Positions 53,229 through 61,330 are shown, counted from the first letter of the stretch. The stretch: 64,000 nucleotides of DNA from an uncultured Blautia sp. (GCA_902476765.1 CABSEJ010000002.1:4282-68281); one strand, 5' to 3'. The notes: generated by a model not told the origin, from the sequence alone. Numbers and translations: made by a program.

Positions 53229-53271
53229 TGACAAATGTCACATAGGAAAACCGGGTAAATTATGCTATACT
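53229..53271 (+). promoter_or_regulatory. NarL-type operator and promoter of the two-component operon
   Basis: TGACA-AA-TGTCA (53229-53240) is an exact inverted repeat with a 2-base spacer, the size and shape bound by NarL/FixJ-type regulators. A -10-like TATACT follows at 53266-53271, with a weak -35. The palindrome would be centred near -43 relative to the start, suited to activation. A NarL-type regulator is encoded in this same operon. The remainder of the gap between 52927 and 53331 holds the MITE-like element. Confidence 0.5.
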
Positions 53272-53331
53272 GTACTAAGTTTAAAAATGCAAATCCATGG
53301 ACATTCCGTACACAAGATGGGAGGAGTTTTT

Positions 53332-54450
53332 TTGACTTTTCTTTATGATAAATCCCTGCTTCTATGCTATTGCCTGGGGACCTGTTTTTTCCTGGAAGCA
53401 GACCCTTTTTATGTGCTTTTTTTCTTTTTGTCAGTAGGGCTTTCTGCAGCCCGCTATGCCTGGGGAATTCCGTTACTCCCTTGCAAACGTCAAAGCATAT
53501 TCTTTTTTCTCCTGGGATTATACGGATTCAGCATCCTGCTTTTTCCCAGAGCTATGGGATTTCTTCCCTTACTGGCCTATGACTGCTTGGATGACACATC
53601 TCCTGGTTTCAGAAAAAGCTGGAGACTTTTACTTCCGGGGGGATTGATTTTAACAGGGCTATACCGGTATCCTCTCTCTTACCTTTATTATCTGGAAGCA
53701 GGAGTCGTACTGGCAGGAATTCTTTACTATAAAACCTCTGCCCTGGAAATCCTGAGACAAAAATACAAAAAAGTCCGGGACGACAGCACGGAACAGAACC
53801 TTTCTCTTCAAGAAAAAAACAGGGCGCTTCTGGAAAAACAAGATTATGAAATCTATGCAGCCACCCTAAAGGAACGGAACCGCATTGCCCGGGAGATTCA
53901 CGACAATGTAGGACACATGCTTTCCCGTTCCATCCTTATGGTGGGTGCGCTGAGAACCATTTCCGGGGAATCTGCTGTGGACACCTCCCTGGTTCAGTTG
54001 GAACAAACTCTGAACCAGGCTATGAATAATATCCGTGAAAGTGTTCACGACCTGCATGATGAGTCTATCAATCTCCGGGAGGCTGCCGCCTCCTGTGTTG
54101 AAGATTTTCACTATTGTCCAGTGTCAATGGAATACGATATGGGGCAGCAGGTGCCGGTTCCTGTAAAATACTGCCTTCTCTCTATTTTGAAGGAGTCCTT
54201 GTCCAATATAGCCCGGCACAGCCAGGCCACGGAAGCCCGGATAATCATGCGGGAGCACCCTGCCATGTACCAGCTGATTATCCGGGACAACGGCAGCGGA
54301 GGCTCTGGTGCCAGCCGGGAGGGCATAGGTCTGTCCAACATGGAAGAAAGGGTACGGATTCTAAACGGAACCATCCGTTTTCAAAGAAAAGAGGGATTCC
54401 GGATTTTTATCACTATCCCCAAGCCAGAATTAAAAGATTCTTTTTCTTAG
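53332..54450 (+). CDS. NarL-system sensor histidine kinase (HisKA_3 family)
   Basis: A 372-residue membrane kinase. Four to six short hydrophobic helices in the first 130 residues form an intramembrane sensor. A coiled coil follows, then the phospho-acceptor region RNRIAREIHDNVGHMLSRS (H190), and an ATPase domain with LLSILKESLSNIARHSQA, IIRDNGSGG and REGIGLSNMEERV. This is the layout of LiaS/DesK-type kinases. A TTG start at 53332 is chosen because GGGAGGAG ends 5 bases before it; an upstream GTG (53206) and ATG (53317) in the same frame lack a ribosome-binding site. The regulator follows 9 bp later. Confidence 0.9.
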   Translation: MTFLYDKSLLLCYCLGTCFFLEADPFYVLFFFLSVGLSAARYAWGIPLLPCKRQSIFFFLLGLYGFSILLFPRAMGFLPLLAYDCLDDTSPGFRKSWRLLLPGGLILTGLYRYPLSYLYYLEAGVVLAGILYYKTSALEILRQKYKKVRDDSTEQNLSLQEKNRALLEKQDYEIYAATLKERNRIAREIHDNVGHMLSRSILMVGALRTISGESAVDTSLVQLEQTLNQAMNNIRESVHDLHDESINLREAAASCVEDFHYCPVSMEYDMGQQVPVPVKYCLLSILKESLSNIARHSQATEARIIMREHPAMYQLIIRDNGSGGSGASREGIGLSNMEERVRILNGTIRFQRKEGFRIFITIPKPELKDSFS

Positions 54451-54459
54451 GAGGCATAT

Positions 54460-55080
54460 ATGCGCATATTGATTGTTGACGATGATTTTCTTATTACCAC
54501 TGCATTGAAAACCATTTTAGAAGCAGATTCCCACATTCAGGTCTGCGGCACAGGTAAAAGCGGACGTGAGGCTGTAGCACTCTACGATACTCTGGATCCG
54601 GATATTCTGCTGATGGACATTCGCATGAAGGATATGGATGGCCTGTCTGCTGCCAGTCAAATCCTCTCTCGCCATCCTGAAGCTAAAATATTGCTGCTGA
54701 CTACTTTTCTGGATGACGAATACATTATCCGTGCACTGCGGCTGGGAGCTAAGGGTTATCTGTTAAAACAAGATTACGCCAGTATCGCTCCTTCCTTAAA
54801 AGCCGTATATTCCGGACAAAGCGTCTATGGCAGTGAAATCACTGCCAAACTGCCCCACCTGCTGGCAGGACAAAAAAGCTTTTCTTGGAAGGATTATAGC
54901 ATCACAGACCGGGAGCTGGAAATCATCTCCCTGGTGGCAAAAGGCCTCAGCAACAAGGAAATTGCAGGGCAACTGTATTTAAGCGAAGGTACGGTGCGAA
55001 ATTATCTCAGCACTGTTCTGGATAAGCTCCAGCTTCGTGACAGAACCCAGCTTGCTGTGTTTTATTTGGAAAACAATTGA
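54460..55080 (+). CDS. NarL/LuxR-type response regulator
   Basis: A 206-residue regulator. The receiver starts MRILIVDDDFLITTALK, with phospho-acceptor D53 in LMDIRMKDMDG and K102 region in GAKGYLLKQD. The C-terminal LuxR-type helix-turn-helix reads ITDRELEIISLVAKGLSNKEIAGQL and LSEGTVRNYLSTVLDKL. AGGAGG stands 8 bases upstream of the ATG. It is co-transcribed with the kinase and probably controls its own operon and the divergent ABC-2 exporter. A terminator-like hairpin and the amt promoter follow at once. Confidence 0.94.
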   Translation: MRILIVDDDFLITTALKTILEADSHIQVCGTGKSGREAVALYDTLDPDILLMDIRMKDMDGLSAASQILSRHPEAKILLLTTFLDDEYIIRALRLGAKGYLLKQDYASIAPSLKAVYSGQSVYGSEITAKLPHLLAGQKSFSWKDYSITDRELEIISLVAKGLSNKEIAGQLYLSEGTVRNYLSTVLDKLQLRDRTQLAVFYLENN

Positions 55081-55100
55081 AAAAGGGTCGATTGAAAAAG
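55081..55100 (+). repeat. 20-bp repeat, copy A
   Basis: The 20 bases directly after the response-regulator stop are identical to the reverse complement of 60683-60702. The two copies flank the amt, OLD and broken MATE genes as an inverted pair. ATTGAAAAAG is also repeated within this spot (55076-55085 and 55091-55100). Confidence 0.55.
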
Positions 55101-55113
55101 TTGAAATTTTTTC

Positions 55114-55141
55114 TTGACAAACTATTTTTTTTGATTATAAT
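55114..55141 (+). promoter_or_regulatory. Consensus vegetative promoter upstream of amt
   Basis: TTGACA (55114-55119) and TATAAT (55136-55141) are both perfect consensus hexamers, 16 bp apart. Transcription would start near 55148, directly before two successive hairpins in the leader of the ammonium transporter gene. Confidence 0.8.
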
Positions 55142-55151
55142 GAATTACATC

Positions 55152-55187
55152 AAAAGCGCCGTGGCTTACACATGGCGCTTTTTGACT
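55152..55187 (+). terminator. Terminator-like hairpin at the start of the amt leader
   Basis: AAAAGCGCC pairs with GGCGCTTTT, extended inwards by GTG/CAT, with a 7-base loop and a TTTTTGACTTTT tail. It lies only a few bases after the predicted start site. It may terminate read-through from the two-component operon, act as an attenuator for amt, or end a short RNA of about 40 bases. Confidence 0.6.
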
Positions 55188-55204
55188 TTTCCGGAAAACA
55201 TTCT

Positions 55205-55260
55205 GCACAAAAGGGTGCATGGCCTGTCAGGTACCAGACAGACCATGCACCCTTTTGTGC
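55205..55260 (+). promoter_or_regulatory. Long leader hairpin before amt
   Basis: Arms 55205-55228 and 55237-55260 are 24 bases each and pair at 23 of 24 positions around an 8-base loop. There is no T run after it, so it is not a simple terminator on the plus strand. It ends about 16 bases before the AAGGAGG of amt and is well placed for control of translation or mRNA stability. The function is inferred. Confidence 0.6.
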
Positions 55261-55290
55261 CATAAACCGAAAACAAGGAGGAAATTGTTT

Positions 55291-56976
55291 ATGGAATATT
55301 CAGCAGTCAACACGATATGGGTTTTAGTAGGCGCAGCTCTTGTATTTTTTATGCAGGCCGGCTTTGCCATGGTGGAAACCGGTTTTACCCGGGCCAAAAA
55401 CGCCGGAAATATTATCATGAAAAACCTGATGGATTTTGCCATCGGAACCCCGCTGTACTGGCTTCTGGGCTTTGGTATTATGTTTGCAGGCTCCAGAGCT
55501 ATCATAGGCGGCTTTGACCCTCTGGTGCAGGGAAATTATTCATCTATACTTCCTGACGGAGTACCCCTTCCTGCATACCTGATTTTTCAAACCGTATTCT
55601 GCGCTACCGCTGCTACCATTGTATCCGGAGCCATGGCGGAGCGTACCAAATTTGTTTCTTATTGTATTTACAGCGCAGTTATCAGCGCTTTTGTATATCC
55701 TATTTCCGGCCACTGGATTTGGGGCGGAGGCTGGCTGGCCCAGCTGGGCTTCCACGATTTTGCAGGCTCCACTGCCGTACATCTCTGCGGCGGTACTGCA
55801 GCCCTTATAGGCGCCAAGATTCTGGGACCACGAATCGGAAAATACGATAAAAACGGAAAACCCAAGGCTATTTTAGGCCACAGTCTTACCCTGGGCGCCC
55901 TTGGTGTTTTCATCCTCTGGTTCTGTTGGTTCGGCTTCAACGGCTGTTCCACTGTTTCCATGGACAACGACCAGGCTATTTTTTCCGCCGGAAATATTTT
56001 TGTTACCACCAATCTGGCAGCAGCTACAGCAACCGTGGCAACCATGCTTCTTACCTGGTTCCGCTATAAAAAACCAGACATTTCCATGACCTTAAACGGT
56101 TCTCTGGCCGGTCTGGTGGCTATCACTGCAGGCTGCGATTTAGTAAATCCTGTGGGAGCTTTCTTTATTGGTTTGATTGCTGCTTTTGTGGTAGTATTCG
56201 GAATTGAATTTATTGATAAGGTGTGCAAAATTGATGACCCGGTTGGTGCCATTGGTGTCCACGGCCTTTGCGGAGCCACAGGAACCCTGCTGACAGGTCT
56301 GTTCGCCACAGAGGACGGTCTGTTCTACGGCGGCGGCATCAAATTCTTTTTCATCCAGCTTCTGGGCGTGGTAACCATGATTGCCTGGGTAACTGTCACC
56401 ATGGTGATTACCTTCCAGGTTATCAAACACACCGTAGGACTTCGGGCCAGTGTAGAAGAAGAGACAAAAGGCCTGGATGTAACAGAGCATAATCTGGCAA
56501 GCTCCTATGCAGACTTTATGCCTATGGTGCTTACCGGTAAATCCTCCGCCGCAAAGGTTCCTTTAGAGAAGGCTGTCACAGTAGAACACTATCCTTCTGC
56601 CAAGCCTTCCTCCACAAAAGCCAAACTCAGCAAGATTGTGCTGGTATTTAACCAGTCTCATTTTGTAGAACTGAAAGAAGCTTTGGCAGCTCTGGGAATC
56701 TCTGGCATGACCATCACCCAGGTTATGGGCTTCGGTACCCAAAAGGGCCATATTAACTATTACCGTGGTGTTGAGATTGAGGAGGTAGCTCTCCTTCCTA
56801 AAATCAAACTGGAGGTAGTGGTAAGCAAGGTACCTGTGGCCCAGGTTATTGATACCGCTAAGAGGGTACTGTATACCGGAAACATCGGAGACGGAAAAAT
56901 ATTCGTGTACGACGTAGAAAACGTAGTGAAAGTCCGCACCGGTGAAGAAGGGTATGATGCGCTGCAGGGTGAGTAA
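55291..56976 (+). CDS. amt: Ammonium transporter fused to a PII signalling domain
   Basis: A 561-residue fusion. Residues 1 to about 430 form an Amt/Rh/MEP channel with about 11 membrane helices; conserved stretches include FFMQAGFAMVETGFTRAKN, SGAMAERTKF, SGHWIWGGGWL, DFAGSTAVHLCGG and GVHGLCGATGTLL. From about residue 445 a PII (GlnB/GlnK) domain follows, with INYYRGVEIEEVALLPKIKLEVVV and TGNIGDGKIFVYDVENVVKVRTGEEG. The usual uridylylated T-loop Tyr is replaced (RGVEIEEV). PII normally blocks Amt when nitrogen is plentiful; here regulator and channel are one chain. The start at 55291 has AAGGAGG at 8 bases. A terminator follows. Confidence 0.95.
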   Translation: MEYSAVNTIWVLVGAALVFFMQAGFAMVETGFTRAKNAGNIIMKNLMDFAIGTPLYWLLGFGIMFAGSRAIIGGFDPLVQGNYSSILPDGVPLPAYLIFQTVFCATAATIVSGAMAERTKFVSYCIYSAVISAFVYPISGHWIWGGGWLAQLGFHDFAGSTAVHLCGGTAALIGAKILGPRIGKYDKNGKPKAILGHSLTLGALGVFILWFCWFGFNGCSTVSMDNDQAIFSAGNIFVTTNLAAATATVATMLLTWFRYKKPDISMTLNGSLAGLVAITAGCDLVNPVGAFFIGLIAAFVVVFGIEFIDKVCKIDDPVGAIGVHGLCGATGTLLTGLFATEDGLFYGGGIKFFFIQLLGVVTMIAWVTVTMVITFQVIKHTVGLRASVEEETKGLDVTEHNLASSYADFMPMVLTGKSSAAKVPLEKAVTVEHYPSAKPSSTKAKLSKIVLVFNQSHFVELKEALAALGISGMTITQVMGFGTQKGHINYYRGVEIEEVALLPKIKLEVVVSKVPVAQVIDTAKRVLYTGNIGDGKIFVYDVENVVKVRTGEEGYDALQGE

Positions 56977-56987
56977 GTAATCGAAAA

Positions 56988-57026
56988 CAGCGGTGCCTGG
57001 ATAAAGTTCCAGACACCGCTGCTTTT
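56988..57026 (+). terminator. Terminator after amt
   Basis: CAGCGGTGCCTGG (56988-57000) pairs with CCAGACACCGCTG (57009-57021) at 12 of 13 positions, loop 8 bases, followed by CTTTTAT. It lies 11 bp past the amt stop. The 320-bp gap to the OLD gene otherwise holds only a decayed minus-strand fragment. Confidence 0.85.
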
Positions 57027-57234
57027 ATGTGTAAAGTTGCTGAATAACTTGTTCTGACATCTCCTGCTGAATCCCTAAATCATATAATAGCTGGAGAAGT
57101 CCAAAACGATTTCTCAATTCTTTTGCATAGCATATGCTTCTTTTCAGCATTTCCTCTGAAACACCAATTTGCCAAGGAAAACAAGGCGCTACTTTAATTA
57201 CATGTGATAATCCGTCTGAAAAACATCCTATCCC
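57025..57234 (-). pseudogene. 5'-truncated coding remnant, possibly glycerol-1-phosphate dehydrogenase-like
   Basis: The minus strand is open for 69 codons between two stops without a start codon. It reads FSDGLSHVIKVAPCF, then VSEEMLKRSICYAKELRNRFGLLQ and LLYDLGIQQEM. The pattern of a helix AxELRxRFxxLxLLxDLG close to the C terminus resembles the end of sn-glycerol-1-phosphate dehydrogenase (AraM/EgsA) proteins, but the match is from memory and short. The composition looks like real coding sequence. It overlaps the T-tail of the amt terminator. A remnant is more likely than a working gene. Confidence 0.33.
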
Positions 57235-57296
57235 CTACATTTTTCCTTCCATCCATGATATATTTATAGAAACAGTCTTTTAAAAGGGAGGCGCTT

Positions 57297-59153
57297 ATGG
57301 AAATTTCATATCTTCAAATCCGGAATTTTAAGTCTATTGAATCGCTGTCTATGCACAATATAGAAAGCGCTCTGATTCTAGTGGGGCAAAACAGCGTAGG
57401 AAAATCTTCCATCCTGACAGCTATTGCTGCGGCTATGGGGGAATATACTCCTGTCCCCGCAGATTTTAACCGGCAGCGGCAAAACATAGAAATTTCCATA
57501 GCCCTTTCCCTGTCTTCTAAAGATTTACAGCTTCTGTTTGAAGGAAAAAGAGTCAGTGCCTATAAAAGATGGGACTCCTGGTTTAAGGATTTCACCTCTA
57601 AGCTGCCCTCCTACAAGGATGGCGCCCTGACTTTTACCTATGTGGCCAATTACAACGGAAATATTCGCTATAACGATGGCTTTCACAAAAATAACCGTTA
57701 TCTCCCCCAGGTCCTTCCTTCTATATATTATCTGGACAGCAGCCGCTCCATGGAAAAAATCCAGCACCACCTTCTCTCTTTTCTGGAGGATGATTTACTG
57801 AACCAGATGCGCATGGACTGCTGCCTCTTTGACAGGCAGAAAACCTGCAGCCACTGCTTTTCCTGTATTGGTCTGCTGAACCAGAAAACCCCGGAAGAGC
57901 TGAATGCTTTTGAGACGGAAAAATTGTTGGAATACAAGCTATACCATTTGAATCTGAAAGACTTTTCTCAGAGGGTGAATCAGCATTTTTCCAGAAACAG
58001 CCGTTTCCACGGGAAAATCACCTATGATTTGACCTGCCATACCGGGGAGATTTTCCAGGTCCAGGGCTATATCCGGCAGAAAAACCGGCCGGCTCCATTT
58101 CCCGTGTCCCAGCTTGGCAAAGGTATGAGGAGTATATACCTTTTATCTCTTTTAGAGGCCTATATGGAAGAAGATTCCCGTATGCCCTCTCTTTTGCTGA
58201 TGGAAGACCCGGAAATTTACCTGCATCCTCAGCTGCAAAAAACATCCAGTGACATTCTCTACCGGTTATCCAGAAAATGTCAGGTAATTTTTTCCACTCA
58301 TTCTCCCAATCTGCTCTTCCCCTTTAACAGCAGGCAGATTCGTCAGATTGTCCTGAATCAAGAAGGGCTGCCCGCAGCCAGGGAGAAAACCAACCTTTCT
58401 CTTATACTGGATGATTTAGGCTATTCCGCCGCAGATTTGCTGAATGTTGGTTTTGTATTTATCGTAGAGGGAAAGCAGGATAAAAGCCGGCTTCCCCTGC
58501 TTCTGGAAAAATATTATTCCGAACTTTATGACAAAGACGGCAGTCTGCTGCGGATTTCCATTATCACCACCAATAGCTGCACCAATATTAAAACCTACGC
58601 CAACTTAAAATACATAAACCAACTTTATCTTAAAGAACGTTTTCTCATGATACGGGACGGAGACGGCAAAAACCATGAAGACCTGGTCCGGTCCCTGTGC
58701 AAATATTATGAAGAGAGAAATGCAGAGGATACAGAACATCTTCCCCGCATCACGCCCCAAAATATACTGGTATTGAAATATTACTCCTTTGAAAATTACT
58801 TTCTGAATCCTCAGGTCATGACAAAGCTTGGTATTGTTTCTTCACCTGAGGCTTTCTACCAGATTCTTCTAAAAAAATGGAAAGAATACCTGCACCGCAC
58901 CAGAGGCGGGCGCCATCTGCTCCAGATAGTAGGAAAGGATTTTGAAACTGTAGAAGACATAAAGTCCCACATGGAGGAAATCAAAACCTATGTCAGAGGC
59001 CATGATTTATACAACATCTTTTACGGCCCTTATAAAAAACAGGAAAACCATATTTTAAAATCTTATATAGACCTAGCGCCCAAAGAGGACTTTAAAGACA
59101 TTCTGGATGCCGTGGAAAAAATATCCTTTTTTGAAAACCGGCGGAAAATGTAA
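57297..59153 (+). CDS. OLD-family ATPase with TOPRIM nuclease domain
   Basis: A 618-residue protein. The N-terminal ABC-type ATPase has LQIRNFKSIESL, Walker A GQNSVGKS (30-37), LGKGMRSIYLLSLLEA (signature-like), Walker B LLMEDPEIYLHPQL (about 300-313) and the switch His in FSTHSPN (333). A TOPRIM domain follows with VEGKQDK (390-396, catalytic Glu) and IRDGDGK (about 452-458, Asp pair). This is the class 1 OLD layout: nucleases that protect against phages or replication errors. No helicase partner of the Gabija type lies beside it. A cysteine cluster (C175, C176, C184, C187, C190) in the ATPase insert could bind metal. GGGAGG precedes the ATG. It lies between amt and decayed genes. Confidence 0.85.
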   Translation: MEISYLQIRNFKSIESLSMHNIESALILVGQNSVGKSSILTAIAAAMGEYTPVPADFNRQRQNIEISIALSLSSKDLQLLFEGKRVSAYKRWDSWFKDFTSKLPSYKDGALTFTYVANYNGNIRYNDGFHKNNRYLPQVLPSIYYLDSSRSMEKIQHHLLSFLEDDLLNQMRMDCCLFDRQKTCSHCFSCIGLLNQKTPEELNAFETEKLLEYKLYHLNLKDFSQRVNQHFSRNSRFHGKITYDLTCHTGEIFQVQGYIRQKNRPAPFPVSQLGKGMRSIYLLSLLEAYMEEDSRMPSLLLMEDPEIYLHPQLQKTSSDILYRLSRKCQVIFSTHSPNLLFPFNSRQIRQIVLNQEGLPAAREKTNLSLILDDLGYSAADLLNVGFVFIVEGKQDKSRLPLLLEKYYSELYDKDGSLLRISIITTNSCTNIKTYANLKYINQLYLKERFLMIRDGDGKNHEDLVRSLCKYYEERNAEDTEHLPRITPQNILVLKYYSFENYFLNPQVMTKLGIVSSPEAFYQILLKKWKEYLHRTRGGRHLLQIVGKDFETVEDIKSHMEEIKTYVRGHDLYNIFYGPYKKQENHILKSYIDLAPKEDFKDILDAVEKISFFENRRKM

Positions 59154-59182
59154 TCCGTGGACGAAACCAGTTTTTAAGTCAA

Positions 59183-59218
59183 TTATAGGGCTGTTGCATT
59201 AGCACAACAGCCCTATAA
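59183..59218. terminator. Hairpin between the converging OLD and MATE genes
   Basis: TATAGGGCTGTTG (59184-59196) and CAACAGCCCTATA (59205-59217) are exact inverted repeats; one more pair can form outside. On the plus strand AAAATCATTTTTT follows; on the minus strand no T run is seen. It probably ends the OLD transcript. The stretch AGGGCTGTTGCATTAGCA is nearly the same as in the ftsZ terminator. Confidence 0.6.
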
Positions 59219-59227
59219 AATCATTTT

Positions 59228-60654
59228 TTATCTTTTATCTTGTCTCTGTGCTTTCCCAATCATAATCGTCACTAAAATTACACAGTAGCACAAAGCAAAA
59301 GCCCAGGCCATAGGATTGGAGAAACAGATGGCCAGATAGCCCAGCCCATGAAAAGCCAGCAGGCTTCCCAGACTTCTTCCTGCTAACTCCCACACACCGG
59401 AAAGTACGGCATGCAGGCTGTATCCCATTCCCTGAAGCGTATTTCTGAAAATCATCAGAGAGCCGTGGAAAAGAAACAGACAGCTGCAGATAAAAAGATA
59501 CTGCCGGGCCATTTCTCCAATATCAGCAGCATTATCTCCCAATACCAGACCTGTCAGGAATTTTCCTGCAAAAAGCAGCAGAACCCACACTAAGGCGCAG
59601 TAAGTAAGCTGAATCACCATTCCTTTCTGAATTCCCTTTTTTATCCTGTCAATTCTCCCGGCGCCAAAATTCTGGCCGGCATAAGTAGCCATAGCCATTC
59701 CTACACTTTCCATAGGCAGAGTAAACATCTGCCGTATCTTCTCACCTGCTGTCTGGGCGGCCACAGCTCCGCTGCCCAAAGCATTGATGGCATCCTGCAA
59801 CACTACTGCTCCAATGGCCGAAATAGAATATTCAAAGCCCATAGGCAATCCGATGGCACAAAGCCGCTTCACATGAGACCCAGAAAAGCTCATATCTTCT
59901 CTGGAAATACGGATTCCCTCTACACGGCATACCAGCCACCACACATTAAGCAGTCCGCTGACAAGCTGACTGAACACGGTTGCAAAAGCGGCTCCCTCCA
60001 CGCCCATGTGCAGGAACACAATGCACACATAATCCAGCACAATATTCAACAGACTGGAAAATAATAAAAAGTAAAAAGGGTGTCTGGAATCCCCTAAAGC
60101 ACGCAGCACGCTGGCTGAAAAATTATACAAGATACTTGCCGGTATCCCTACAAAAAGAATTCTGATATAAAGCACTGCCATGGCATAAATAGATTTCGGT
60201 GTATGTATCAGACTCATAAGCGCCCCTGCTCCCAGGACTGCCGGCAGCGTTAACACAAGGCTTAGTATAAGACATAACCATACTCCATTCCATAAATAGC
60301 GGTGCAGTTCCTTTTTATCTCCTGCCCCAAAACTTTGGGCAACCGGTATCAAGCCCCCTGTACAAAGCCTAAAGTAAGAAAGTGTAGAGAATATGTAGCT
60401 CCTACTGCTGCCAAAGCTTCCACGCCCAGACACCGCCCTACAATCACTGTATCCACAAAGCTGTAAAGCTGCTGAAACAAGGTCCCAAAGACCAGGGGCA
60501 GGGCAAATAGTAAAATCTGGGTCAGAGGATTTCCTTTCGTTAAGTCTCTTGTCTTTTGCTTCTGATTTTTCAAACTCTTATCCTTCCTCTCATAATGCCT
60601 GACTTTCCGGCAAACAAAACCATGCTTTTGGCCAAAATTCACCAATTTTTTCAT
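59228..60654 (-). pseudogene. Frameshifted MATE-family transporter
   Basis: The N-terminal part (60654 to 60349) has DLTKGNPLTQILLFALPLVFGTLFQQLYSFVDTVIVGR and ends FLTLGFVQGA then stop. The remaining 350 or so residues continue in another frame from GGLIPVAQSFGAGDKKELHRYLWNG to the end, with about ten membrane helices. In MATE proteins FVQG is usually followed by about four residues before IPVAQ, so a deletion of roughly 13 bases near the five-C run at 60354-60358 would explain both the missing residues and the frame change. A sequencing error is possible. As read, the gene makes only a 101-residue fragment. Confidence 0.72.
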
Positions 60655-60682
60655 TATAGCATTAGATTGGGAAATGGGAAAG

Positions 60683-60702
60683 CTTTTTCAATCGACCCTT
60701 TT
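60683..60702 (-). repeat. 20-bp repeat, copy B
   Basis: This is the exact reverse complement of 55081-55100 over 20 bases. It lies just upstream of the frameshifted MATE gene. Confidence 0.55.
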
Positions 60703-60782
60703 ATTTTTCTTTTGCATCTTATGTGAGATAGAATTCCTCTGCTATTTTCTTATTATTTTAATTTCTTATTCTTTCTGATTAT

Positions 60783-60846
60783 TGCCGAAATCGGCAGAAT
60801 CCCCTCCGGGGAGTAAGACAGATATGCCTGCTTTTCAGGCATATCT
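60783..60846. repeat. Three tandem short hairpins
   Basis: In order: TGCCGA-AA-TCGGCA (about 60783-60797), CCCC-TCC-GGGG (60800-60811) and AGATATGCCTG-CTTTT-CAGGCATATCT (60820-60846, a perfect 11-bp stem). No T run follows on either strand. The cluster lies between the broken MATE gene and an Rpn remnant. It could be part of a small structured RNA or the decayed end of a mobile element. Confidence 0.45.
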
Positions 60847-60904
60847 TAGACAATAGATAAAGTATGTATTGAGGCGCTAAGTGGGTCAAGCTTTCACGGT
60901 CTTT

Positions 60905-61210
60905 TTAAATTCCCATATCCCTTTGCAGTTCTTCCAGCTCCTCTTCGCTCACCCCGCTGGCCTGTTGGATGACTTTCACATCCACCCCAGCCCGCAAAAG
61001 CGCCATAACCATTTCCTGTCGGGCTTCCTTTCTACCCTCTTCTATTCCCTGGCTCCGTTCGTCTTTTAGCATCTCTTCCAGCAGCATAAAACGTTCCTCC
61101 ATTTCCCTGTCTCTTTTTATTTTCCCTACCCGTTCCTGCAGCAACGTTACAAAGTCATCCTCAACCTTTTCCTGGCTTTCATTTAAATTGAATCGAAGGA
61201 ATCCTGTATG
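60905..61210 (-). pseudogene. C-terminal remnant of an Rpn/PD-(D/E)XK-type nuclease
   Basis: The minus strand is open for about 101 codons but begins directly after a stop codon and lacks the catalytic domain. It reads FNLNESQEKVEDDFVTLLQER, then QGIEEGRKEARQEMVMALLRAG and VIQQASGVSEEELEELQ. A Glu/Arg-rich coil followed by a LLxxGxxxxxIxxxxGxxxEEL segment is the normal C-terminal end of Rpn-family (COG5464) proteins, which are linked to recombination and defence. The nuclease part (about 200 residues) is missing. A start at 61144 (TTG) would give a 79-residue protein, but no good ribosome-binding site is seen. Confidence 0.55.
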
Positions 61211-61274
61211 CTAATACTATCATGGCTGTTACGAAATATCTATATAAAAAAACGTCAACAATAGAAATATTAAC

Positions 61275-61330
61275 AAAAAAACCATATCTAAAAACAGCAA
61301 AAATTACTGATTTCTAGGATATGGCTTTTT
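61275..61330. terminator. Terminator at the end of the XRE remnant
   Basis: CCATATCTA (61282-61290) pairs with TAGGATATGG (61315-61324) with one bulge. Runs of A on the left and T on the right allow termination in both directions. It overlaps the last codons of the XRE remnant. Confidence 0.5.

Noticed and set aside
53206..53331. Longer NarL-type kinase starting at GTG 53206
   Set aside because: There is no ribosome-binding site there, and the extra residues are hydrophilic and overlap the promoter and operator; TTG 53332 has an excellent site.
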